Positions 35,832 to 44,635 of a stretch of DNA of 64,000 nt are shown here, one piece after another; position 1 is the stretch's first letter; every line of letters starts with the position of its first letter. Made by a program: the position numbers and the translations under genes. Origin of the DNA: Bacteroides sp. (lineage in GTDB: Bacteria; Bacteroidota; Bacteroidia; Bacteroidales; Bacteroidaceae); the NCBI GenBank assembly GCA_019416685.1, contig DXWV01000024.1, forward strand, positions 31,466 through 95,465. The letters run 5' to 3'. The notes under the pieces were generated by a model, which saw nothing but the letters and a program-made list of their open reading frames with translations, had not been told where the DNA came from and did no database searches.

Positions 35832-36848
35832 TTATTTGCCAATAGTTGTCCAGTATGGTGCGTTGGCACGTTTGTTTTTCAGATAGTCGATATGATCTTC
35901 GTCCAGGATGCCCATAATCATCTGGAAGCCTGCTTGTTCCTGTACTGTCAGTATCTCCTGTATGCGGCTTACGACGACTTGTAATCCACGTGCTTCCAGC
36001 TCTTTATAGGCTTTGCGGAATATGATATTCAGTTCCATGTGAGTAGTAGCACCTACACCGTTGATGATAAGCATCATTTTATCTCCGGCTTTGGGTTTGA
36101 GCTGCTGGCAAAGCAGGTCTACCATTTCGGCTGCTGTAGCATCGGCTGATACAAGCGGTTTTTGACCGCCACCACCTTCACCGTGTTGGCCCATTCCTAT
36201 CTCCATGATACCGGCAGGCAGATCTGTGATTGTTGCCCCATTCTGAGGATGGGTACAAGAACGCATGGCTACGGCAAGTGTAGCTACCTTATTGTTATAC
36301 CGTTCGCCAATTTCGATAAGCTCGTCTAATGACTTGCCTTCTTCTGCTGCTGCTCCTAATATTTTATACAAAGGAACACAACCCGCCAGGCCACGACGAT
36401 CTTCTGTATTAGCATCAATCCCGGCACTGATGTCATCATGTGTCAATATTTGTTTTACTTTGATACCTACACGCTCTGCCAACTGGCAAGCCATGTTTGC
36501 ACTCATTATGTCACCGGAGTGATTCAGTACAACCAGTAATATACCTGCTTCACGTTTCATCAGCTGCAATGCCTGGAATACACGTTGTGCACCGGGAGCT
36601 GCAAAAACGTCTCCTACTACAGAGCAGTCCAGCATACCTTCGCCAACAAAACCACTCAGTGCAGGTTCGTGACCGGAGCCACCTAAGGTGACGATTGCTA
36701 CTTTATTTTCGTCTTTTGCATGGGCACGTACTACAATATTTTCACCTCCCAGTTTTACTTGATCGGCATAAGCCATTACGTAGCCTTCCAACAATTCGGG
36801 AGTAATTTGTTCGGGGTTGTTGATAAATTTAGTTTTGATGTCTGACAT
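35832..36848 (-). CDS. Dihydroxyacetone kinase-type subunit DhaK
   Basis: A 338-residue substrate-binding subunit. The GGSGHEP motif (about 57-62) and the active-site histidine segment MGQHGEGGGGQKP (H222) are intact; in DhaK this His binds the ketone carbon of the substrate covalently. The reaction is phosphorylation of a small hydroxyketone such as dihydroxyacetone, erythrulose or a relative. The true substrate cannot be read from sequence. It lies between the VOC gene (31 bp) and dhaL (12 bp). Confidence 0.92.
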   Translation of the reverse strand: MSDIKTKFINNPEQITPELLEGYVMAYADQVKLGGENIVVRAHAKDENKVAIVTLGGSGHEPALSGFVGEGMLDCSVVGDVFAAPGAQRVFQALQLMKREAGILLVVLNHSGDIMSANMACQLAERVGIKVKQILTHDDISAGIDANTEDRRGLAGCVPLYKILGAAAEEGKSLDELIEIGERYNNKVATLAVAMRSCTHPQNGATITDLPAGIMEIGMGQHGEGGGGQKPLVSADATAAEMVDLLCQQLKPKAGDKMMLIINGVGATTHMELNIIFRKAYKELEARGLQVVVSRIQEILTVQEQAGFQMIMGILDEDHIDYLKNKRANAPYWTTIGK

Positions 36849-36879
36849 GATGTTTTTCTCCTTATTTTGATATTAGTTT

Positions 36880-37194
36880 TTATTTAATTTCCATTAGTTC
36901 GATAGAAATACCCTCTTCTTCTATGAAAGCAATAGTGAGGTGCTCATCGCATACGGCAGGGCCAAAAATAACCTTCTTACCTTTTAATTCTTCTTCTAAA
37001 GAAGGTACTGTGTAGGCTATGTGACCTTGTTTTTGTACCAATTCGGGCATACAACTGCCTTCTTCGAATTTAAGAAACTCGATTCTGTTAGGACTTTTGC
37101 TATAGTCTGTCAGCCATACGCTGAGCCCTTCATTAAAGAAGGCGCCTTCTTTGTGTTCGGTAGTGACGATACCTACATGGTTGAATGTTCTCAT
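36880..37194 (-). CDS. Small VOC (glyoxalase-fold) protein
   Basis: The 104-residue protein has the paired beta-alpha-beta3 pattern of the vicinal oxygen chelate superfamily: it starts MRTFNHVGIVTTEH with a metal-ligand His and has GHIAYTVPSLEEE in the second half with another His and Glu-containing strand (ISIELMEI). VOC proteins act as isomerases, epimerases, lyases or dioxygenases on oxygen-rich small molecules. It is the first gene after ccsBA and precedes dhaK, which suggests an isomerase step next to the kinase. The exact reaction is unknown. Confidence 0.8.
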   Translation of the reverse strand: MRTFNHVGIVTTEHKEGAFFNEGLSVWLTDYSKSPNRIEFLKFEEGSCMPELVQKQGHIAYTVPSLEEELKGKKVIFGPAVCDEHLTIAFIEEEGISIELMEIK

Positions 37195-37231
37195 AATTTA
37201 TTCGTTTTAAGTGTTTATAATAACTATTGGT

Positions 37232-39691
37232 TTATGACTTGTTCAGATTTAACTCAGGATTCTTTTTCCAACTCCTGTAAGAGAAAAATGCCAATACGAT
37301 AATGACGGTTGAAGCAAAGTACAGGTAGATCAATATATTGTTCACATTGTCATTCTGTCCATATGAGTGCATTCCGCTAAGGAAATAGTTGACTCCGAAG
37401 AAGGTCATTAATACGGATGAAAACGCGATGACCGATGCAACATTGAACAACCAAAGGGTATTACAACGTTTTATCAGGTGCAGGTGGGTGACAATAGCAT
37501 AAACAACCATGGTAATCAATGCCCAGGTTTCTTTAGGATCCCATCCCCAATAACGTCCCCAAGACTCATTTGCCCAAACGGCCCCCAGGAAAGTACCGAT
37601 CGTCATCAAAGCCAGTGCTACCAGCAATGACATTTCATTGATGATACTCAACTCCTTGATACGAATAATCAGTTGACTGGCTCGTTTCTTGCCGGCGAAG
37701 ATCATCAAAACCATATTGGTTAATCCCATCAGGCAACTAACGCCGAAGAAACCATAAGCAGCTACAATAATGGCAACATGGAACATTAACCAGGGAGATT
37801 TAAGTACCGGAACTAAGGGGCTTATTTCCGGATCCATCCAGTTCAGGCCGGATACGAAAAGAATGATACCACCGAACAAGGTGGCCAGTGCCAAAGTGAT
37901 GGTATTACGACGTACAAACAGCAGACCGGCAAGAACCGTAGCCCAGGCCACATATACCATTGTTTCGTATGAATTGCTCCAGGGAGCATATCCACCGATA
38001 TACCACCGCATTCCCATACCGTACATGTGATAATGGAACACGATAAGTACCAGAATCCCCAATATCCAGACCATAGACTTTATCCAGCGTTTCTGCTGAA
38101 ACTGTACGATGAATGTAAAGATGAGTAGCAGACCGCCCAAAATAAGATAACCGATTTTGCAATAGCGAAATACATCCATCTTATTATACTTTAGTTCAGA
38201 CTGTATCTTTTTAGGGCTGATGTCGAGTGTTTTGTTTTTTGCTTGTTGGTAAGTGCTGATCATGCCGACAACCTCGTTGGCTTTTGTCCAGTCGTTACTT
38301 TTCAGACCTTCCTGTACCTCTTCCAGATACCAATCCATAATACGGGCTACGAACATGGAGTCCTTTCCTGCAAAGGCCGAAAGATCATCTCCGGGAGCAT
38401 ACCACTTATGGTTGGGATCATCTTCTTTTGGAAAGAGATTCAGCATCTGCCGGTTGATAAGCTGGTGGAAGATGTTGATCTGTTCATCCAGTTTCATTAA
38501 ATCTTTGTCGAATCGGGTGCGTTGGTTAGGCATTTTGTTATATGCTTCTTCCAGCTTCTCCTGTAATTTGTAGTAGCCGTTGTTGTCAAACACTTCCGCG
38601 TATGCACATTGTTTGGCTGGCAGATTGTAATAACTTGTTAATTCCGGATTGGAGACGGCAATAAACGGTATGCGCATCCATACATCCGGCATCACCAGTA
38701 AACTTATAAGGAACTGGTCGGAGTTTAAACCTCCGATTTTATCCGACTTATGTAGCTTTCGGAGTATTTGGGAAGAAAAAGTGTTGATCGGCATGGTACG
38801 CCCACTATTTGACTGTATAGGTAAAGCGCCAAAGATTTCGGCGTGTGCAGGAGAAACTTTATGCTTTTGCACGATATCCATCATTGGGGAGTTATTCCCG
38901 TTTGCTTTACTCTCAGAAGGAAAAGCCATAAAAAAGAACAGGCAGGCTATGATATTAGTTGCGGTATGTAAATCTTTTAACCGGCGGCTTAAATGCATGA
39001 ATCGGGTGTTTTTGCCGATAAAACATAGAACCAGCCCGATGACAAGCAGCAGATAACCGGTATAAGTAATGTTGCGTCCTGCAACATCCCGGTTGACAGA
39101 GAGAATCGTACCTTGTTCGTCCGGGTCATAAGATGCCTGAAAGAACCGGTAACCCTTTACATCCAGCACATTGTTCATAAATATTCGTTCGGAACGTGTT
39201 TCACCGTCTACATGTACTATAACTTCACTTTCATAGGAAGAGGGACTGGAAGAACCGGGGTAGCGGGTTAGTGTAAATTTCTTTAGTTCCACAGAGAAAG
39301 GTAAGGTGTGGCTACTTGTGTTGTTCTCGGCGGAGCGAATGGCGATTTGATTACTCGTTTCTCCTTCGCGGAGATGAAGAATGCCTTCTTCACTGAAAAG
39401 AAAAGAGGTAAAAGCACCCAGAAAGATGATGATAAAAGCAAAATGAGTGACTAACATACCCCATTTCCGGCTTTTGAGATATTGGCGTTTGATAACAATT
39501 GCTACAAAATTGATAACCATCAATAATTGAAGCAAAAAGAACAGAGGCGAATAGTAGATGATTGATTTGGCTGTTGCAGTACCATGGTATTTTTCAATGA
39601 AAGTAGCGGCAGCGAGTGCAACAGCATAAATCAGTAACAATACAATGGTTGTTACATAAGAAGAGAGGAATTTGTGGAAATTTACTTTCAT
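37232..39691 (-). CDS. ccsBA: Cytochrome c synthase CcsBA (ResB-ResC fusion)
   Basis: An 819-residue polytopic fusion of ResB/CcsB (N-terminal helices and a periplasmic domain to about residue 500) and CcsA/ResC (C-terminal helices). The tryptophan-rich haem-handling WWD motif is present as WGRYWGWDPKETW (711-723). System II synthases export haem and attach it to CxxCH cysteines. It is encoded directly downstream of two genes for CxxCH-containing proteins (four sites in all) and 37 bp before the VOC gene, so it is probably dedicated to maturing them. A heptamer-based hairpin separates it from the upstream gene. Confidence 0.92.
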   Translation of the reverse strand: MKVNFHKFLSSYVTTIVLLLIYAVALAAATFIEKYHGTATAKSIIYYSPLFFLLQLLMVINFVAIVIKRQYLKSRKWGMLVTHFAFIIIFLGAFTSFLFSEEGILHLREGETSNQIAIRSAENNTSSHTLPFSVELKKFTLTRYPGSSSPSSYESEVIVHVDGETRSERIFMNNVLDVKGYRFFQASYDPDEQGTILSVNRDVAGRNITYTGYLLLVIGLVLCFIGKNTRFMHLSRRLKDLHTATNIIACLFFFMAFPSESKANGNNSPMMDIVQKHKVSPAHAEIFGALPIQSNSGRTMPINTFSSQILRKLHKSDKIGGLNSDQFLISLLVMPDVWMRIPFIAVSNPELTSYYNLPAKQCAYAEVFDNNGYYKLQEKLEEAYNKMPNQRTRFDKDLMKLDEQINIFHQLINRQMLNLFPKEDDPNHKWYAPGDDLSAFAGKDSMFVARIMDWYLEEVQEGLKSNDWTKANEVVGMISTYQQAKNKTLDISPKKIQSELKYNKMDVFRYCKIGYLILGGLLLIFTFIVQFQQKRWIKSMVWILGILVLIVFHYHMYGMGMRWYIGGYAPWSNSYETMVYVAWATVLAGLLFVRRNTITLALATLFGGIILFVSGLNWMDPEISPLVPVLKSPWLMFHVAIIVAAYGFFGVSCLMGLTNMVLMIFAGKKRASQLIIRIKELSIINEMSLLVALALMTIGTFLGAVWANESWGRYWGWDPKETWALITMVVYAIVTHLHLIKRCNTLWLFNVASVIAFSSVLMTFFGVNYFLSGMHSYGQNDNVNNILIYLYFASTVIIVLAFFSYRSWKKNPELNLNKS

Positions 39692-39715
39692 TGGGAATCA
39701 CTTTTAGAATTAATA

Positions 39716-39804
39716 GTTGACAATTGGCAGTTAAAAGTGGACAGTAGGCAGTGGGCAATTTGCTGCCCACTGTCAATTGTCAATTGTCCACTGTCAATTG
39801 TTTG
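39716..39804. repeat. Inverted heptamer array before ccsBA
   Basis: Consecutive 7-nt units TTGACAA, TTGGCAG, TTAAAAG, TGGACAG, TAGGCAG, TGGGCAA (39717-39758) face inverse units CCCACTG, TCAATTG, TCAATTG, TCCACTG, TCAATTG (39766-39800). The centre forms a perfect 9-bp hairpin CAGTGGGCA/TGCCCACTG (39749-39772). It may tune expression between the 1330-residue cytochrome gene and ccsBA. Confidence 0.85.
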
Positions 39805-39809
39805 TATAG

Positions 39810-42800
39810 TTAGTCTTCAATAATTACGCGGAACCCTACATTGAATACTCGCTGATGCGGGTAGTAGGCTTTACGGGCATAAGAAGTTGAGACTTTAGGA
39901 CGTTCAATATAAGAACCACCACGTACTACTTTGAATTCCGAAGGATTCTTTACCTTTTCAGTATAAGGATAAGGTATGTAATCCGAACGGGTCCACTCGG
40001 CTATATTTCCGTGCATGCTATATAATCCAAATGGATTGGCCTGATAATTCTTAGAATCAACCTGGTTCATAGCTCCATCGTTTACACTTTCCTCTTTAGG
40101 CAGATAAGAGTAATATTTGTACCAGTATGCATTCTTAGACATTGGTTGTGGATTAACGCCACTTACGGCCATATTATTGCAACTTTCGTCTGCAAAGTTC
40201 TCCAGTTTACCAAAATCCGTATTGCTGTTACCATACCAGAAGTCGGAATCACTTCCCGCACGACAAGCCCATTCCCATTGTGCCTCTGTGGGGAGGGTAA
40301 TGTTGAGGCCGGTCTTCTCGCTCAGTTGTTTACAATACGCCATAGCATCTTCGTAACTAACACGAATAACAGGTTGCTCCGGCTGATTGGCTGGGTAACC
40401 GAAATGTACGTGATCTTTCCATAACTGGTCTACATAGCGACTGTCGTGGTCAGGGAAAATGACATTGTATTGTTCATTAGTGATTTCTACTTCACCCATC
40501 CAGAATGATTTTGCAATTTTTACTTTAGATACCGGACGATTATCTGCAGATCCGTTCCAGCTACCCATAGCAAATTCTCCGGCAGGAATACGAACGAAGG
40601 TGAGTTTGACTCCGGGAGCCAGTACAACTTCTTTGCGTGTTTCCTTTTCGTTTGCCAGCATTGTTTTGATTGCGTTGGCATCGAAAGGCCAGTTTTTCAC
40701 TTTTACATTCTTCTCTTTTACAGGAGCTGCTGCTTCCGGAAGAACCGGAGTAATTTCTCCTTTACCTTTCAGATAGGTTGCATAGTCAGCAATCTCTTTC
40801 TTCCAGTCTACTCCCATGCCGTTACCATATTTGTTGGTAAGTTCTGTACGGCGTTCAATCTGATCGAAACCCTGATATGGGAAATCTTTGATCTTATTAG
40901 CATTGAAGTAGCCCTTATCCGGTGCATTGTAATCAATCCATGTATACAATGTTCTCCATTCTTTATCAGTCAGCTTCACGTTTGCGTGTCCTTTTTTAAG
41001 AAGACGGATTAATTCGCTGGTATTGGCATGATATTCATAGGGTTGAAGAACTGCCATATCAGCTTCCGGACCCTGACGGTGAACATACGGATGCAGATTC
41101 AGGTAAGAAGGACCATATCCACGTTCATCTTTTGCACCGGCACGAAGGTCGAATGCTTTTTCGCCGTTATGACAGGCAATACAAGCACGGTCGAGAATTG
41201 GCTGTATTTCAAGATCGAATGTAAATGAACGGATACCACCTTCAGGTGCTTTTATAGAGTGTGGTGCACGTTGAGATGCGATTACACGCTTAGGCACGGG
41301 AATCTGGTTCTGGTCTTCATGACATCCGATACAGGAAACAACTTCACCCGGTTGTCCGGTTAGCCAACTACGCATTAATTGTATAGCAGCTCCGTCTTTA
41401 TCAATCGGCTGGATTGAGATTGGTGTATTGGCTGGTATTTTGAAAATAACAGAACCGTCTTCTTCTACAGGAACTGTTCCGAGTTGGCGTTTAATGTCCC
41501 ATCCACTCTGGATACCATGCCAGTTGTGGTCTGAAACAGTTTTCAGATATGCATACTCATAAGCATGCAGACGGAGCTCTTTTACAGTACCGCGAGGTAC
41601 ATTACGCAATCCTTCACCTTCGTATATATCTTGGATAAATACAGTTGCTTCTTTTTCATTCAGCTTTACTCTGTCAGGTATAGCCGGAGGAGTAGTTGTC
41701 TTACGTACAACAATCGGACTGATGTATCCTTCGCCTTCCTGTTTCATCAGACAAGTTACATTATCAAATACATCCACCAGATAAATACCCCATAAATCTT
41801 GTGGATTTAATTTGGCGGCTACCAGATAATATTTGTCATCCAAAGGAGTCGGTTTGATGAATTGTGGCCATACACCGTTTACTAATTCATCTTTTACCAG
41901 TTCTACAATCGGACGATTACGATATGGTATTTCCTGAAGCATACCGGCAGCACCTTTACGGGCTTTGGTTGGGTCAAACAAAATTAAACGACCGGAGCGG
42001 GCAACACCGTGGTGACCGGAAATAATTCCAACAAAAGCAGAGGCATGATTGGGCAGAGGTTGAATGTCAAATGTACTGTTGGGGAAAGCACAACCACTTC
42101 CAAACAGGGCCTTTTGTTCTGTGCCGTCCGGGTTCATATGCATTACAAAGCGGGAATAGTAGTGCATCAGGTCGGTATATTCCCAACGGGTATACATGAC
42201 ACGGCCATTATGCATTATAACCGGATTCCAATTGGCATCCTGGTCAAATGTAAGGCGACGCATGTTTTTAGTTTTGGGATCATAAAGCACCATATTACCT
42301 ACCGGGTCAGAACCGCTGACACAAGGTACACCTTGGTAACCAATATTAGAAGTTGCTATCATGCGTCCGTCGGGTAGATATGTACCGTCATAGAATTCCA
42401 GATCCGGTTCTTCATTTTCTATTAGCATTCTGTGACCGGTACCGTCCAGCTTTACTTCATATATATTCCACCGATTGTCGGGCATGGTTGCAGTAAACAT
42501 GACCCGGTCGCCATCCCAATGCATTTTAAGGTCTGCGATAGAAGATGAGTTTTGTGGTTTGTATATTTGACGCATCTGAATGTCACCACGCAGATTAGAC
42601 AATTCTACTATTTCAGCATTAAATCCACTACGACGTGCAGATTCTTGATTGCTCCAGTTATTAGATTGCGTACCTAAGTCCGGGGCCATGGCTGTATGTG
42701 CACGTGAACCCAGTTTGAAACGAGTTGCAACAATTTTGTCACCATTGAGTAAAGGATTGCCAAGGAGAATGGCTTGTTTGTTTTTCAATGCTTTACGGGC

Positions 42801-43802
42801 ATTAGCCAATGCTTGTGCATCACCTTTATAAATGCCGTCGAAACTTTTTTGAGAAAGGCTTAGTAGTTCATCGAGCAGAGGCTGGTATTTGGCTACATCA
42901 TACCCTTGCTGTTGTTTCATATCGGCAAATGCCAATTTGATTGCATTTATATTCAGCCACTCCAGTTCATTCTGTACCTCGTATACATTTTGCATTTTTT
43001 CAAATACTTCGAGGTATTTGTATATCTGTGTGTTTACATCTTTTTCGGTTGCTATCTGCCGTATGATGTTCTTGAAGTAAGAAGCGTCTTTTAGCTTACC
43101 GGCCAAAGCATCTACAACTTGTTTCTCAACAGAAGCATCGGGGGTAATCAACCAGGTATCCAATCCATCCATTTGGCTGCTTAGCATTCCGATCTGATTC
43201 GGATATTTTTCTGCCAGTTGATTGGCGATGTCTTTAGGCAATACATTCAATGCTTGAAAATATACACTACCCGTTCTTGAGTCATCGTCAATACCTACTT
43301 CTGCTTCGAAACGTACGTATTTACCTTTCACCGGATAGACCAATGTGCCGTTAGCATGACAGAATACACCGTGTTCATAAGCTTTTCCGGCAATCCGGAT
43401 AGGTTTGCCATTTGCATTGATGTTCATTCTTGGCTTATCCCAGCCGGCTACGCCATACTCAAACGGAGTCTGGTCTAGCCATACAGAAGAACCGTCGGCT
43501 GCAATCAGGCGGGCATTACCCCATACTGCATGGTCATAGCTGCTACCGTCAGGACCACCAGAGGTGACCAGTATCAGCTTATCACAATTCTTTAAGTCTA
43601 CTACAAAAGGTTCTGCTTTATCATTAACTTTAATCCATTTGGATATGACTGGCATTCCTGCTTTTTGTAGTTGCGTCCGCAATTCGGATTTGGCTTTTAC
43701 TGAAGCATCAATCCATGTCTCTGCTTTCTTAGGCTTCGGCCCGGCAAATGCCGAGGCTGAAGCTGATAAGAAACAGAGTGTTATTAGCAATATTTTATTC
43801 AT
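39810..43802 (-). CDS. NPCBM / propeller / cytochrome c / SUMF1-like fusion
   Basis: A 1330-residue exported protein (signal peptide to about residue 20). Domains in order: NPCBM-like carbohydrate-binding (about 55-190), a helical linker, a TolB/HZS-alpha-like propeller region (about 345-760), a cytochrome c region with C824-I-G-C-H and C874-I-A-C-H, and a formylglycine-enzyme-like SUMF1 domain (about 1060-1330, PAGEFAMGS, LPTEAQWEWACRAG, RGGSYIE). Where active FGEs have catalytic cysteines (RGGS-x-x-C and SYC), this protein has RGGSYIE and SYAR, so it is not an FGE. It probably acts in periplasmic oxidation or electron transfer on a glycan-derived substrate. Residue numbers are counted by eye. 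Confidence 0.85.
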   Translation of the reverse strand: MNKILLITLCFLSASASAFAGPKPKKAETWIDASVKAKSELRTQLQKAGMPVISKWIKVNDKAEPFVVDLKNCDKLILVTSGGPDGSSYDHAVWGNARLIAADGSSVWLDQTPFEYGVAGWDKPRMNINANGKPIRIAGKAYEHGVFCHANGTLVYPVKGKYVRFEAEVGIDDDSRTGSVYFQALNVLPKDIANQLAEKYPNQIGMLSSQMDGLDTWLITPDASVEKQVVDALAGKLKDASYFKNIIRQIATEKDVNTQIYKYLEVFEKMQNVYEVQNELEWLNINAIKLAFADMKQQQGYDVAKYQPLLDELLSLSQKSFDGIYKGDAQALANARKALKNKQAILLGNPLLNGDKIVATRFKLGSRAHTAMAPDLGTQSNNWSNQESARRSGFNAEIVELSNLRGDIQMRQIYKPQNSSSIADLKMHWDGDRVMFTATMPDNRWNIYEVKLDGTGHRMLIENEEPDLEFYDGTYLPDGRMIATSNIGYQGVPCVSGSDPVGNMVLYDPKTKNMRRLTFDQDANWNPVIMHNGRVMYTRWEYTDLMHYYSRFVMHMNPDGTEQKALFGSGCAFPNSTFDIQPLPNHASAFVGIISGHHGVARSGRLILFDPTKARKGAAGMLQEIPYRNRPIVELVKDELVNGVWPQFIKPTPLDDKYYLVAAKLNPQDLWGIYLVDVFDNVTCLMKQEGEGYISPIVVRKTTTPPAIPDRVKLNEKEATVFIQDIYEGEGLRNVPRGTVKELRLHAYEYAYLKTVSDHNWHGIQSGWDIKRQLGTVPVEEDGSVIFKIPANTPISIQPIDKDGAAIQLMRSWLTGQPGEVVSCIGCHEDQNQIPVPKRVIASQRAPHSIKAPEGGIRSFTFDLEIQPILDRACIACHNGEKAFDLRAGAKDERGYGPSYLNLHPYVHRQGPEADMAVLQPYEYHANTSELIRLLKKGHANVKLTDKEWRTLYTWIDYNAPDKGYFNANKIKDFPYQGFDQIERRTELTNKYGNGMGVDWKKEIADYATYLKGKGEITPVLPEAAAPVKEKNVKVKNWPFDANAIKTMLANEKETRKEVVLAPGVKLTFVRIPAGEFAMGSWNGSADNRPVSKVKIAKSFWMGEVEITNEQYNVIFPDHDSRYVDQLWKDHVHFGYPANQPEQPVIRVSYEDAMAYCKQLSEKTGLNITLPTEAQWEWACRAGSDSDFWYGNSNTDFGKLENFADESCNNMAVSGVNPQPMSKNAYWYKYYSYLPKEESVNDGAMNQVDSKNYQANPFGLYSMHGNIAEWTRSDYIPYPYTEKVKNPSEFKVVRGGSYIERPKVSTSYARKAYYPHQRVFNVGFRVIIED

Positions 43803-43836
43803 AAGGTTGATTCTAAGGTATTATGTTTTTCTACTA

Positions 43837-44580
43837 TTATAATGCAGCCTTAGGATTCGAAAAACGAAGACCGGCATTGTCATGGTAGGTAGCCCATTCT
43901 GAAACAATAGCACCTTCGGGACCAGCCATTAGGAAGTGGAAGGTTGTCAAAGCTTTCAACGGAAGTACTTCGCCTACCTTTTGTACAACGAAATTCTTAC
44001 TCTTGATAGGACCATGAGTGGCTGGGATTGCAGGGGCATTCGGAGTTTCATCTCCTACTTCAGAGAAGTTATAGGCCCAGCCTTTTTCAACCATCCAGGA
44101 TTCGTGTTTAGCAGGATATGTAGTGGCTACATGAGCATGTTCCGGAATCATTTGTCCGGGCAACAAATAGATAGCATGTGCAAAGTATTTCTGTTCTGCG
44201 TTATTAACCCAGAAAATACCACCCATACCTACATTTTCAAAATCTCCTAGTCCGAAGTCTGTAACCCACATGTCTTTGGCCATTAATTCGGTGAAAGGAA
44301 CATCATAGAATGCAAACATGTCTTTCATTGCTTCCATAGCAGCTTCTTGCTGGAATTTGCCGTCTTTGTAAAAATCGGCATTTGTGTACTTCTTAGAATA
44401 AGTCATTTCTTTTTTATTTTTACAGTTACTTTGATTACATTCATTTTTACATTGTTCGGAACATTGCCCGTTGGTACCACAAGCCGACTCTGATGTAGAA
44501 GTTTTGCCTGTACATGCTACCATAGAGAGTAAAACAACCCCTAAAGCTACTGAATTTCTAAGTCTCTTCTTCATTTTCAT
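43837..44580 (-). CDS. Cupin lipoprotein with Cys-rich linker
   Basis: A 247-residue lipoprotein with lipobox V-A-C (Cys23). Five more cysteines fall within the next 33 residues (SAC, GQC, EQC, NEC, SNC) before a conserved globular part. The C-terminal half is a cupin like that of D-lyxose isomerase-type proteins, with metal-ligand candidates in MIPEHAHVATTYPAKHESW. A sugar isomerase or sugar-binding role is possible. Being lipid-anchored is unusual for such an enzyme. The Cys cluster may bind metal or form disulfides. It lies between the Rid-like gene and the large cytochrome gene. Confidence 0.75.
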   Translation of the reverse strand: MKMKKRLRNSVALGVVLLSMVACTGKTSTSESACGTNGQCSEQCKNECNQSNCKNKKEMTYSKKYTNADFYKDGKFQQEAAMEAMKDMFAFYDVPFTELMAKDMWVTDFGLGDFENVGMGGIFWVNNAEQKYFAHAIYLLPGQMIPEHAHVATTYPAKHESWMVEKGWAYNFSEVGDETPNAPAIPATHGPIKSKNFVVQKVGEVLPLKALTTFHFLMAGPEGAIVSEWATYHDNAGLRFSNPKAAL

Positions 44581-44635
44581 TTATTTATTTGGTTAGTAAT
44601 TTCTCTTATTTTATTTATTGTGATGAGGCAGTGCC

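Noticed and set aside
34295..37194. A complete lsr (autoinducer-2) operon
   Set aside because: Only an LsrF homologue is present. LsrK, LsrG, LsrR and the transporter are missing, so the claim is limited to a possible parallel pathway.
39810..40600. SUMF1 domain as the activator of the sulfatase at 1669
   Set aside because: The sulfatase is of the serine type, matured by anSME, and the SUMF1 domain lacks the two catalytic cysteines.
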